This document shows positions 1 through 6,195 of a DNA stretch of 9,688 nt, piece after piece; within the stretch, counting starts at the first letter, position 1; each line of letters opens with the position of its first letter. Both the position numbers and the translations under genes were made by a program. The DNA is taken from the NCBI GenBank assembly GCA_023265495.1, contig JAHFTP010000051.1:1-9688 (forward strand), read 5' to 3'. Source of the stretch: Chlamydiota bacterium. Its GTDB lineage: Bacteria > Chlamydiota > Chlamydiia > Chlamydiales > Rhabdochlamydiaceae. Under the pieces are notes generated by a model. It had not been told where the DNA came from. It worked only from the letters and a program-made list of their open reading frames with translations, and did not search any database.

Positions 1-1
1 G

Positions 2-1183
2 AGCGCCTCTCAATGTACGGACGAAGAGTACCTACAATTTTATCGCAAGCTCTATCCGATGGAACAGGATCCCATCTTCTGGATCCACCTCAGCGTAGAC
101 TACCCTTTCCACCTCAAAGGGATCTTGTACTTCCCTAAAATCCATCGACGATTTGATTTTAACCAAAATACGATTAAACTCTTTTGCAATCGAGTCTTTG
201 TCTCTGACAACTGCAAAGATCTTATCCCCGACTATTTGATGATCTTGAAAGGAGCTATTGACAGCCCGGACATCCCATTAAACGTGTCTAGAAGCTATCT
301 GCAAATGGATCGCACCGTAAGGCAGCTCTCCTCGCACATCTCTAAAAAGATTGCAGACAAGCTCTCTTCTTTATACCAGACAGACAAAGAGAAATTCATC
401 CAAAGCTGGCCTAATATCGAGATCATTATCAAGCTAGGCATTTTACAAGATGATAAATTCTATGAGAGAGCAAAAGAGTTCCTCATCTGGAAAAATTCTC
501 GTGGAGAATGGACAACGATAGAAGAAGCAAAAGAGCGCGCCGGCAGCAGCCAAAAGATCTTCTACTCCGCCGATGATAAGGGCGGATCCCATTTCTTACA
601 GCTCTACAAAGATAAGCAGATAGAGGTGCTCTTTGCCACCTCCCCTGTAGATTCCGCGCTGATCAACTATCTAGAAGGGAAGCTCGTTCCTCTTAAATTC
701 CAACGGATCGACGGCGGCATCGATGATGCCATCCTAGATACGGAAAAAGAAAAGACCCTTCTCGACGTCGACGGCAAAACGGAGGCGACGCGTCTTGCAG
801 AGCTGGTACGCAGCCATCTAGATAACGAGCACGTCAAAGTAGAAGCAAAAAGCCTAGCTAGCGACTCTCTCCCCGGCTTTATTATGATGGAAGAAGGGAT
901 GAGAAGGATGAGAGACTATTTTACCGTCTCAGAGCAGACGCTCCCCCCTTCTATTTCCGACAAAAAAACCTTCGTTGTCAATACCAACAGCAAATTAGTG
1001 AGCGCCATCCCCTCGCTGCAGCAAAAGGACCCTCAGCTCGCTAAGGACCTAGTAACCCAGCTCTATGAGCTGTCGTTACTATCTCAAAAAGAGCTGGAAC
1101 CGGGTAAGCTTGCAGACTTCATTCAAAGGGCTACAAGCGTACTAGAAAAGCTTGTAGAGCACACCAAACACACTTCGGCATAG
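2..1183 (+). CDS. htpG: Hsp90-family chaperone HtpG, C-terminal part (5' end outside window)
   Basis: ATP-dependent cytosolic chaperone of the Hsp90 family. The frame is open from the first bases of the window, so the gene starts upstream; 393 residues are visible, against about 600 to 630 for a complete HtpG. Visible parts are the middle domain (EEYLQFYRKL, WIHLSVDYPF, LKGILYFP), the stretch NRVFVSD followed by DLIPDYL, and the family hallmark IPLNVSR at about 290. The arginine of that motif contacts the ATP gamma-phosphate in Hsp90 proteins. The usual acidic residue after NVSR is replaced by Ser-Tyr. The C-terminal dimerisation domain follows (QKIFYSADD, DKQIEVLFATSPVD) and ends in a short polar tail. 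An internal ATG at 59 is not the start, because homology continues upstream of it. A hairpin terminator follows at once, so this is the last gene of its transcription unit. Confidence 0.95.
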   Translation, partial: SASQCTDEEYLQFYRKLYPMEQDPIFWIHLSVDYPFHLKGILYFPKIHRRFDFNQNTIKLFCNRVFVSDNCKDLIPDYLMILKGAIDSPDIPLNVSRSYLQMDRTVRQLSSHISKKIADKLSSLYQTDKEKFIQSWPNIEIIIKLGILQDDKFYERAKEFLIWKNSRGEWTTIEEAKERAGSSQKIFYSADDKGGSHFLQLYKDKQIEVLFATSPVDSALINYLEGKLVPLKFQRIDGGIDDAILDTEKEKTLLDVDGKTEATRLAELVRSHLDNEHVKVEAKSLASDSLPGFIMMEEGMRRMRDYFTVSEQTLPPSISDKKTFVVNTNSKLVSAIPSLQQKDPQLAKDLVTQLYELSLLSQKELEPGKLADFIQRATSVLEKLVEHTKHTSA

Positions 1184-1190
1184 TCTAGTT

Positions 1191-1231
1191 GCTTTCCGGT
1201 CCTATTTCTTTGGACCGGAAGGCGTATTTTT
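1191..1231 (+). terminator. Rho-independent terminator of htpG
   Basis: A 12-bp stem (GCTTTCCGGTCC at 1191-1202 with GGACCGGAAGGC at 1212-1223, one G-U wobble) encloses a 9-base loop and is followed by GTATTTTT. It starts 7 bases after the htpG stop codon and separates htpG from the small antitoxin gene. Confidence 0.85.
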
Positions 1232-1233
1232 GC

Positions 1234-1262
1234 TTGCAACAACACATCTGGTACGATACCAT
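1234..1262 (+). promoter_or_regulatory. Possible promoter of the antitoxin gene
   Basis: TTGCAA (1234-1239) and TACCAT (1257-1262) are 17 bases apart, each matching four of six positions of the sigma-70 type consensus. The position fits: after the htpG terminator, with a predicted transcription start about 15 bases before the ATG at 1285. The match is weak and rests on location as much as on sequence. Confidence 0.35.
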
Positions 1263-1284
1263 TGCAATGTGAATGAGGTTCATT

Positions 1285-1467
1285 ATGATTACACATCTCG
1301 TGAAACACGGCCGCAGCCGTGCTGTTGTGATAGATGAAGGCCTTTTACAGGCTGCAGGCCTCGATAAGGATGCTTTATTCCAGATTATAATAAGTCCCAA
1401 TGGTGGACTTCTTATGCAATCCGTTGAAAGGCCCACTTCCGACAAAAAGCTCGAAAACACTAAATAG
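1285..1467 (+). CDS. MazE/AbrB-like (SpoVT-AbrB fold) antitoxin or small DNA-binding protein
   Basis: A 60-residue protein with the swapped-hairpin pattern of the MazE/AbrB family: a short basic N-terminal strand (LVKHGRSRAVVI), then an EGLLQAAGLDKD turn matching the family's 'Leu-Leu-x-x-x-Gly-Leu' segment, then strands FQIIISPNGGLLMQSV. Proteins of this fold bind DNA as dimers and often neutralise a partner toxin through the C-terminal tail; here the tail is short, polar and lysine-rich (about residues 50-60). An in-frame ATG lies 12 bases upstream at 1273. I prefer 1285 because GAGG at 1275-1278 is placed 6 bases before it and the fold begins there. No toxin gene follows: the next gene converges from the other strand only 5 bases after the stop, and htpG precedes it. 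It may be an orphan antitoxin or a stand-alone regulator. The fold call is by pattern, without a search. Confidence 0.7.
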   Translation: MITHLVKHGRSRAVVIDEGLLQAAGLDKDALFQIIISPNGGLLMQSVERPTSDKKLENTK

Positions 1468-1472
1468 CAGAT

Positions 1473-2702
1473 CTATGGCACGCTAGCCATTTCTTCCGCA
1501 GCAAAAGGAGACAATTGCAAGCTGTCTATGATTTTCCCTCCTATATCGAATACTTCGATTGCACATCTTGCTGTATCTGCCACGATAAGGGTGCAGCAGT
1601 TTTTGCTCGCTTTTTTCTCTACATACCAAAGGTTAGACCTCGTCTTTCTAGGGGCCACTCCCCAGCAACCATCTCCCATATAAATCACTCCTTCGGGATC
1701 GAATTGATCTTCTTTGAGAGGATAGGTTCTTTTATAGGCATGGTTATGATTTTCAAAGGCGAGACGGAGTCGATATTTTTCAAAAATAGGGCTCCATGTA
1801 GACCTAATTTTTGTAGGGACCCCTCCCTGATAGGGGTAGACGGAAGGGTAGGCTCCGACATGATAGATCGCCACAGGAAAAGCCGTAGAGGCCCTTTCCT
1901 TAAGCGTATCTTCTATCCAACCAACTTGTGACTCAATGGGCGCTGTATGTCCTGTATCAAGGAGTAAAAGAGACATCTTTTTCCCTATGTCCAGCACCCT
2001 ATAGGAGGCATATTGGTCCGGAGGAAAAAAAAGCTCGTAGAAAAGAACAGAACCTTGACGTGGGTCAGAAAGAGCTTTTTTTACATCATGGTTCCCCACA
2101 ACGGGGATCAGAGGGATCATACATCCAAAGCTATCTACCATGGTTTTTTGCCATTCCTGCAAAAAGGTCATCCACCTCCGCATTTCCCAGCCCTTTCCCT
2201 TAAAGAGAGTGATGCCCCCATGGGAATAGGCTACATCCCCCCCCACAACGATAAAATCGGGGTTTTGCTTGGCTATCGTTCTATTCATCTTACGAAATAA
2301 GGAGAGATAGCGATAGGCATCTCCCCCAGTTACATAGCGTACGGGGACATGATCTTCCCCTGATAGTGTGCGGAACTGATAGAGTTTTTCTTCCCTGCCA
2401 ATACGAAACTGATAGATGCTATCCGCCTCCAATCCTTTTACTGCAACACTATGGAAATAGGTTTCATACTTATTGGGCTTGACAAAGCTGCCTTCTGCCG
2501 CATTCCAGCTCGCATCCCCGACTTTCTTGTAACAGATAGAAGAGGCCTCATCCTGCATGGAAGTATGCCAAAATAGGACGATAGAACTTGTGGGGTCCCC
2601 CAAATAGCTTGCATAAACAACGCTGGGCTTTTCTGCAAAACAAAGCGCACTACCTAGCAAAAACAGGACGAAAAGAAAACTTTTTCTTACACAAACTCGC
2701 AT
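1473..2702 (-). CDS. Exported purple-acid-phosphatase-like metallophosphoesterase
   Basis: Hydrolase of the binuclear-metal phosphoesterase superfamily, probably acting on phosphate esters outside the cytoplasm. Counting from the Met at 2702 (409 residues), residues 1-23 form a signal peptide (basic start, hydrophobic SFLFVLFLLG, likely cut after LCFA). Residues about 26-113 resemble the fibronectin-type N-terminal domain of purple acid phosphatases. The five metal-ligand blocks follow in order: GGD (Asp128), GGDVAY (Asp156, Tyr159), GNHD (Asn204, His205), VAIYH (His281) and NHNHAYKR (His319, His321). The tyrosine of GDxxY gives these enzymes their Fe(III) charge-transfer colour. The last block has Asn where Gly is usual (GHxH). 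Upstream in-frame codons reach an ATG at 2810, but AGGTGG 6 bases before 2702 and the signal peptide both favour 2702. It converges with the antitoxin gene. I found no clear promoter in the AT-rich DNA upstream. The natural substrate cannot be told from sequence. Confidence 0.85.
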   Translation of the reverse strand: MRVCVRKSFLFVLFLLGSALCFAEKPSVVYASYLGDPTSSIVLFWHTSMQDEASSICYKKVGDASWNAAEGSFVKPNKYETYFHSVAVKGLEADSIYQFRIGREEKLYQFRTLSGEDHVPVRYVTGGDAYRYLSLFRKMNRTIAKQNPDFIVVGGDVAYSHGGITLFKGKGWEMRRWMTFLQEWQKTMVDSFGCMIPLIPVVGNHDVKKALSDPRQGSVLFYELFFPPDQYASYRVLDIGKKMSLLLLDTGHTAPIESQVGWIEDTLKERASTAFPVAIYHVGAYPSVYPYQGGVPTKIRSTWSPIFEKYRLRLAFENHNHAYKRTYPLKEDQFDPEGVIYMGDGCWGVAPRKTRSNLWYVEKKASKNCCTLIVADTARCAIEVFDIGGKIIDSLQLSPFAAEEMASVP

Positions 2703-2876
2703 GTATTTCCACCTAGCAAAAGACAAAAACATCTTCGAAAACTTTAGAGACTTTTTCTTCGGAGAGTACAGGATTTGCCTGAAAAAAGTCGCTAAGAAAA
2801 ATGCATACACCCGCTTTTTGTCCCCTTTCTTAACTATAAAAATTTGAATTTATAACATGCTTAAAATAAACAAGTT

Positions 2877-2992
2877 ACAAATAAACAACTAGAAGCATAA
2901 ATTAAAAATTACCCTGTACAAAACGACCAACAAATAAATCATTTACTTACACAAGAGAGCAAATTCAATTTTTAAATACGCTCACAAATAAA
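2877..2992 (+). repeat. Three evenly spaced ACAAATAAA copies
   Basis: The 9-mer ACAAATAAA occurs at 2877-2885, 2930-2938 and 2984-2992, with starts 53 and 54 bases apart, about five helical turns. The second and third copies share a tenth base (T). Flanks between copies are not clearly related, so this is not a simple tandem duplication. The even phasing would suit binding sites for a regulator on one DNA face, but chance in AT-rich DNA is a serious alternative. Confidence 0.4.
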
Positions 2993-3052
2993 TAGGTAAA
3001 AATTTAATACTACCGACTCAACATTACTAATTTATTTAAACATCAAATTGAA

Positions 3053-3081
3053 TTGATAATAAAATTAAACATTAATATAAT
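3053..3081 (+). promoter_or_regulatory. Near-consensus sigma-70-type promoter for the 857-residue protein gene
   Basis: TTGATA (3053-3058) and TATAAT (3076-3081) are separated by exactly 17 bases, matching 11 of 12 consensus positions. The predicted start near 3088 leaves a leader of about 29 bases carrying GGAAG (3105-3109), 7 bases before the ATG. A second TATAAT at 3095-3100 is too close to the start codon to leave a ribosome site, so it is unlikely to be the -10 box in use. Confidence 0.75.
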
Positions 3082-3116
3082 ATCGATATAAAAATATAAT
3101 AAACGGAAGAATAGTT

Positions 3117-5690
3117 ATGTCCATAGTAAAATTAGAAAAATTAACTCTATATGCCGGTGATGATGCGGATGAGCGCCTTTCGGATCTATGCCGCCACCAT
3201 GAAAAAAAAGCACACAAGGCTGTAGATCCTCTTTTTGCACAAATTATTCATCATGATTTTTTCAAAGCTCATGCTCCAGCTCTTTTCCCAGCTACGGGCA
3301 GAGCTCCTCAATTTGACATTACAGTTACCTTTGACCGCATCCTCGTACAAACACTCAATGACAAGGGAGAAGCGGATGGGACTGAGCAAGCCATTGCATT
3401 AACAGATGGAAGCGATGAAGCTGAAGAACTAGCAGAAATCACAAAAAACATCATTAACAACTGCGATAGGATTTATCAGAGATGCCAAGCTCGCCAAAGA
3501 AGAAGTGAAGAAGACACCTCTTCATTAGACTCTGGCCGTGCATCGTCTAGACGATCGTCTAGACGCCATGCTCGCAGCGGCTCTTTTTCAGATACAGATT
3601 CTGAAGATGGATTAGACAGAAAACTAGACAGATTGCAAGGCGAGTTTAAAGCTCTTTTAGCTGAGAGATCCCCTCGTTCTTCTTCTAGATCCCGCCATTC
3701 TTCAAACAGAGATCTAGAAAAGCGCATTGACAGACTTTCTAAACTTATACATGAGCTTAGAGACACGTCTCCTGCAAGAGGAAGAAGAGGCAGCTTTTCC
3801 TCTACATCAAGCGGAGACTCTGATCCCGAAAGCACAAGCAGTTCTAGCTCCTCCTCAACCAGAACAACGAGAGCCTCTACCGACCGAAAAGTAACAGGCG
3901 CAAGCATGCGAACTCCCCTCTATACATCTCAAGGGGACTCTACTCATATAACGCAGTTAAGATCTCAATTGGATCAGGCCCGTGCAGACAATACAAACCT
4001 ACAAACAGAGCTTGCACAAGCTAGACAAACACCTACACACAAATTTTCTACTGCAGAGCTCCGTCTCTGTATACAGGTAGCTCATTCTTTTGCTACAGCT
4101 AGAGAGACTACTCTACTAGAAGACCCCAGCGCAGCATCAGGAGAAACAGATCCTATCGCTGCTGAGTCTCCTTTATACCTGTCATTTATGGCTTTACCGC
4201 CAGCGATCCGCAATGAAATCTTCTTCCACCTCTATCTAATCAAACACACGACCCCTCCTACCCCAATAGACGTGGGCGAACAATGCTTCTTTAATCGATC
4301 TCCTTACGGCTGCACGCATGAAGAAAGAGCTCTTGCTATCCAGAACTTTATTCTACAAAACGTCAGTCAATATTTTGACCTGGCAAGTTCTCCGACAAGT
4401 CAAGCAGAAGCTATGGACCTCTTCAATGCACTTCCTGCAGCAGAACAAGCAGGAGTCTTCCACCACATATGGCAAAATAGATGTAATGCTGGAGCCATCT
4501 CGCGTGATGATGACAAACCTGGGTATGGAGAATATACGTTTAAAGGCGAGCACGACCACAGCTCTACCCCTGTAGAAAAAAGTGCGGCCGTTTCCAGCTA
4601 TCTACTGGACAAGGTCTCTAGCAGACAAAAGGCGAGGGCTGTCTTCACATCTCCTCATCAAGTTACCGCACAAGTAGGCATGCTCGTACAAAGAATCAGA
4701 GAGCTGGAAGCTGAAAATCGCCGTTTAAAAGAGAGAATTTCTGAGCTAGAAAGGGATCTGCAACGATCTCTAGCCCGTATTCAAGAGTTAGAAGATGCCT
4801 TAGCAAGAGCAGAGAGAGGATCTCCTGCCACAACGTCCTCTACTACGGCAAGCAATTCCTCCTCCTCCACACCGCCATCCATTGGACCAATTTTAGAAAG
4901 AGTAAGAAGCATGCACGGACCGCTTCGAATACCAGTCGCATCAGGAGCATCACTAACTGTAACAGAAGAAAGCAGACTAGAGGCCTTTAGAAGAAACCAA
5001 CTCTTTTTTACTGCTATCACTGATATTGCTTTGAAGACAAATACTGCTCAAACGGAAGTAGACTCACTGCAAGTAGAGCTCGATCCTAGCAAGATCCCCG
5101 GGAATCAACTTCCTGCGCGGTTATCTGTACCAGGCGACAAGACAAAAGCGCTCAGCTCTACTACACAAGTAAAAGACCATTTCCTCTATAAGATGCTCCA
5201 AGAGACTCATAGCACAATACGAAAAAACTACAAAGATAGAGCAAAAAAACATGGAGCATGGCCTGAGGAATTTGGAAGAATAGAGACCTACCTTGCCGAG
5301 TTTAATGGAAAGCAAAACAAAGATCTAAGAGAGCTTCAAGCATTGCTAGAGCAATTAGAGAGCATGGAATCTACGAATACAGGTAAAGAACAAACAGAAA
5401 AAACGATACAAAAACAAGCTATCGCTTTGCAACGCAAATTCATTAAAGAGCTTCTTACATCTTTCCCCAATATTGCAGCGGACTTAGCAGCCTATCAATT
5501 ACTCTTGGCAAGCTATCGCCAAGAGGCTGAAGGTAGAAAAGAGCTCCTCGATTTCAAGTTCGTACGACTAGAAAAGACTCTGAAAGAGTCTTACACAACT
5601 CTGGCTGCGATTTTCGAGTCAATTCAGCTGGAAGAAAGAGATATTGGAGTGAATGGAAAAGTCCCCCTCAGGAAGAAGTCAAGCGACTAA
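3117..5690 (+). CDS. Large Arg/Ser-rich coiled-coil protein with an internal duplication; candidate secreted effector
   Basis: I do not recognise this 857-residue protein as a named family. Residues 1-125 form an acidic N-terminal region. Residues 128-255 are dominated by Ser, Arg and Asp/Glu, with RS-type runs (RASSRRSSRR at 141-150, RSPRSSSRSRHSS at 184-196, a nine-residue Ser/Thr run at 239-247). Two related helical blocks sit between these runs (LDRKLDRL at 166 and LEKRIDRL at 200), each ending in SP and followed by an RS run. A coiled coil lies at 278-304. Residues 355-418 and 434-502 are two copies of one domain-like unit. A long coiled coil follows (513-567, RIRELEAENRRLKERI and onwards), then a Ser/Thr-rich linker (569-587) and a helical C-terminal part (about 615-857). 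There is no signal peptide, membrane segment or catalytic motif that I can see. The gene has its own strong promoter, good ribosome site and closing palindrome, so it is probably monocistronic. Effector status (for example type III secreted) is inference from composition and context. A structural cytoplasmic protein is the alternative. Confidence 0.85.
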   Translation: MSIVKLEKLTLYAGDDADERLSDLCRHHEKKAHKAVDPLFAQIIHHDFFKAHAPALFPATGRAPQFDITVTFDRILVQTLNDKGEADGTEQAIALTDGSDEAEELAEITKNIINNCDRIYQRCQARQRRSEEDTSSLDSGRASSRRSSRRHARSGSFSDTDSEDGLDRKLDRLQGEFKALLAERSPRSSSRSRHSSNRDLEKRIDRLSKLIHELRDTSPARGRRGSFSSTSSGDSDPESTSSSSSSSTRTTRASTDRKVTGASMRTPLYTSQGDSTHITQLRSQLDQARADNTNLQTELAQARQTPTHKFSTAELRLCIQVAHSFATARETTLLEDPSAASGETDPIAAESPLYLSFMALPPAIRNEIFFHLYLIKHTTPPTPIDVGEQCFFNRSPYGCTHEERALAIQNFILQNVSQYFDLASSPTSQAEAMDLFNALPAAEQAGVFHHIWQNRCNAGAISRDDDKPGYGEYTFKGEHDHSSTPVEKSAAVSSYLLDKVSSRQKARAVFTSPHQVTAQVGMLVQRIRELEAENRRLKERISELERDLQRSLARIQELEDALARAERGSPATTSSTTASNSSSSTPPSIGPILERVRSMHGPLRIPVASGASLTVTEESRLEAFRRNQLFFTAITDIALKTNTAQTEVDSLQVELDPSKIPGNQLPARLSVPGDKTKALSSTTQVKDHFLYKMLQETHSTIRKNYKDRAKKHGAWPEEFGRIETYLAEFNGKQNKDLRELQALLEQLESMESTNTGKEQTEKTIQKQAIALQRKFIKELLTSFPNIAADLAAYQLLLASYRQEAEGRKELLDFKFVRLEKTLKESYTTLAAIFESIQLEERDIGVNGKVPLRKKSSD
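3542..3565 (+). repeat. Tandem 12-mer with embedded palindromes in the RS-coding segment
   Basis: ATCGTCTAGACG occurs twice in a row, and each copy contains the 10-bp palindrome CGTCTAGACG. In the reading frame the repeat encodes Ser-Ser-Arg-Arg twice (residues 143-150). The near-identity at DNA level suggests a recent slippage-type duplication that lengthened the RS run. Confidence 0.8.
4179..4622 (+). repeat. Diverged internal duplication within the 857-residue protein
   Basis: Residues 355-418 align with 434-502. Matching positions include F-x-ALP (357-361 with 436-440), then IF-x-H-L-Y against VF-x-H-I-W (368-373 with 447-452). After a five-residue insertion in copy two come GE (387 with 471), T (400 with 484), E (403 with 487) and the helix AIQNFILQNVS against AVSSYLLDKVS (407-417 with 491-501). 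The offset is constant at 79 before the insertion and 84 after it, which argues for true homology. The first segment (ALPPAIRNEIFFHL) loosely recalls an F-box helix, but I do not assign that domain. Confidence 0.7.
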
Positions 5691-5713
5691 AGAAAGCTTT
5701 CTTTAGTCGCTTG
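5680..5713. terminator. Perfect 34-bp palindrome overlapping the stop codon; probable shared terminator
   Basis: The left half (CAAGCGACTAAAGAAAG, 5680-5696) is exactly repeated in inverted form at 5697-5713, with no mismatch and no spacer. In RNA this gives a stem of about 15 bp with a 4-base AGCU loop. The TAA stop of the 857-residue gene lies inside the left arm, and the yajC stop (minus strand) is 22 bases beyond. It sits between two convergent genes. Neither side has a good U-tract, so termination in both directions is likely from position rather than proven by form. Confidence 0.65.
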
Positions 5714-5734
5714 TAGAACATGGGAAGGTAGATA

Positions 5735-6094
5735 CTACTGAGAAGGAGAAGACACTTCTACTTCAGCAGAAGCGGGAAGAACGTCTGTAATCGCCCCTTT
5801 AAGCACTTCTATCTTCGATCCATCGTACATCTTCAAGATGACAGAGGTCTCTTGGATCTTGACCACAGAGCCGATAATACCCATAGCCGTTACGCGATCC
5901 CCTGTTTTTAAGGAGCTTCTTTGTTTTTCCAGCGCCTTTCTTCTTTTCTGCTCCGGTCTCCAAAGAATAAAATAAAAGAAAATCATCGCAATACCGATCA
6001 TAATGAGCGTCTGCATAAAACTTCCCTCTTTTGCTGCCGGCGCATCTGTGGCATCGGCAAGGAGTGGAGAAAACATAGCAAATGTTGTGAACAT
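5735..6094 (-). CDS. yajC: Preprotein translocase subunit YajC
   Basis: Small inner-membrane protein that associates with the SecDF part of the Sec translocase. The 119-residue length is typical. After a short N-terminal segment, residues about 27-45 form the single membrane helix (QTLIMIGIAMIFFYFILW). The family signature RPEQKRRK follows, then the cytoplasmic domain LKTGDRVTAMGIIGSV with VILKM and DGSKIEVLKGAI. AAGGGA placed 7 bases before the ATG at 6094 supports the start. It lies 101 bases after rlmD on the same strand. The gap holds a run of nine T's on the coding strand but no stem, so read-through from rlmD is possible. The hctA-rlmD-yajC order is the chlamydial one. Confidence 0.95.
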   Translation of the reverse strand: MFTTFAMFSPLLADATDAPAAKEGSFMQTLIMIGIAMIFFYFILWRPEQKRRKALEKQRSSLKTGDRVTAMGIIGSVVKIQETSVILKMYDGSKIEVLKGAITDVLPASAEVEVSSPSQ

Positions 6095-6195
6095 GACAAA
6101 ATCCCTTACAGTTAAAAAATGATAGTAACTTTTTTACTTAAAGCTATAGAAAAAGAATGCCCTATCAGGAAGACAAAAGCAAGAAAAAAAAACCT

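Larger units (their letters stand above)
2703..3116. other. AT-rich divergent intergenic control region
   Basis: These 414 bases separate the divergent phosphatase gene and the 857-residue-protein gene. I see no gene of their own beyond the unlikely N-terminal extension of the phosphatase frame up to 2810. From about 2821 on, the DNA is strikingly AT-rich compared with the neighbouring genes. It holds three copies of ACAAATAAA and several near-palindromes of the type AAATTNAATTT (around 2839-2851, 2961-2972 and 3044-3055), plus the strong promoter annotated separately. It probably acts as an upstream regulatory region; which protein binds it is unknown. Confidence 0.6.

Noticed and set aside
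1515..2300. Plus-strand frames opposite the phosphatase gene
   Set aside because: They are antisense to a gene with five intact catalytic blocks, and their sequences are low in hydrophobic pattern and lack starts.
2703..2810. Extending the phosphatase gene to the ATG at 2810
   Set aside because: It would bury the signal peptide 36 residues inside the protein, and AGGTGG is correctly placed before the ATG at 2702.
3095..3100. Second TATAAT as the -10 box
   Set aside because: Transcription would begin at about 3107, inside the ribosome-binding site, and no -35 match lies at the right distance.
3476..3907. Minus-strand frame of 143 codons opposite the RS-rich segment
   Set aside because: Its Leu/Glu-rich composition is what the complement of Ser/Arg codons gives; it has no start signal and no domain.
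4353..4403. F-box domain assignment in the duplicated unit
   Set aside because: Only the first helix resembles an F-box; the rest of the motif is not recognisable by eye, so I mention it only as a possibility.
4318..4575. 85-codon plus-strand frame inside the 857-residue gene
   Set aside because: It lies in another frame over the first part of the duplicated domain; the duplication at protein level supports the main frame only.
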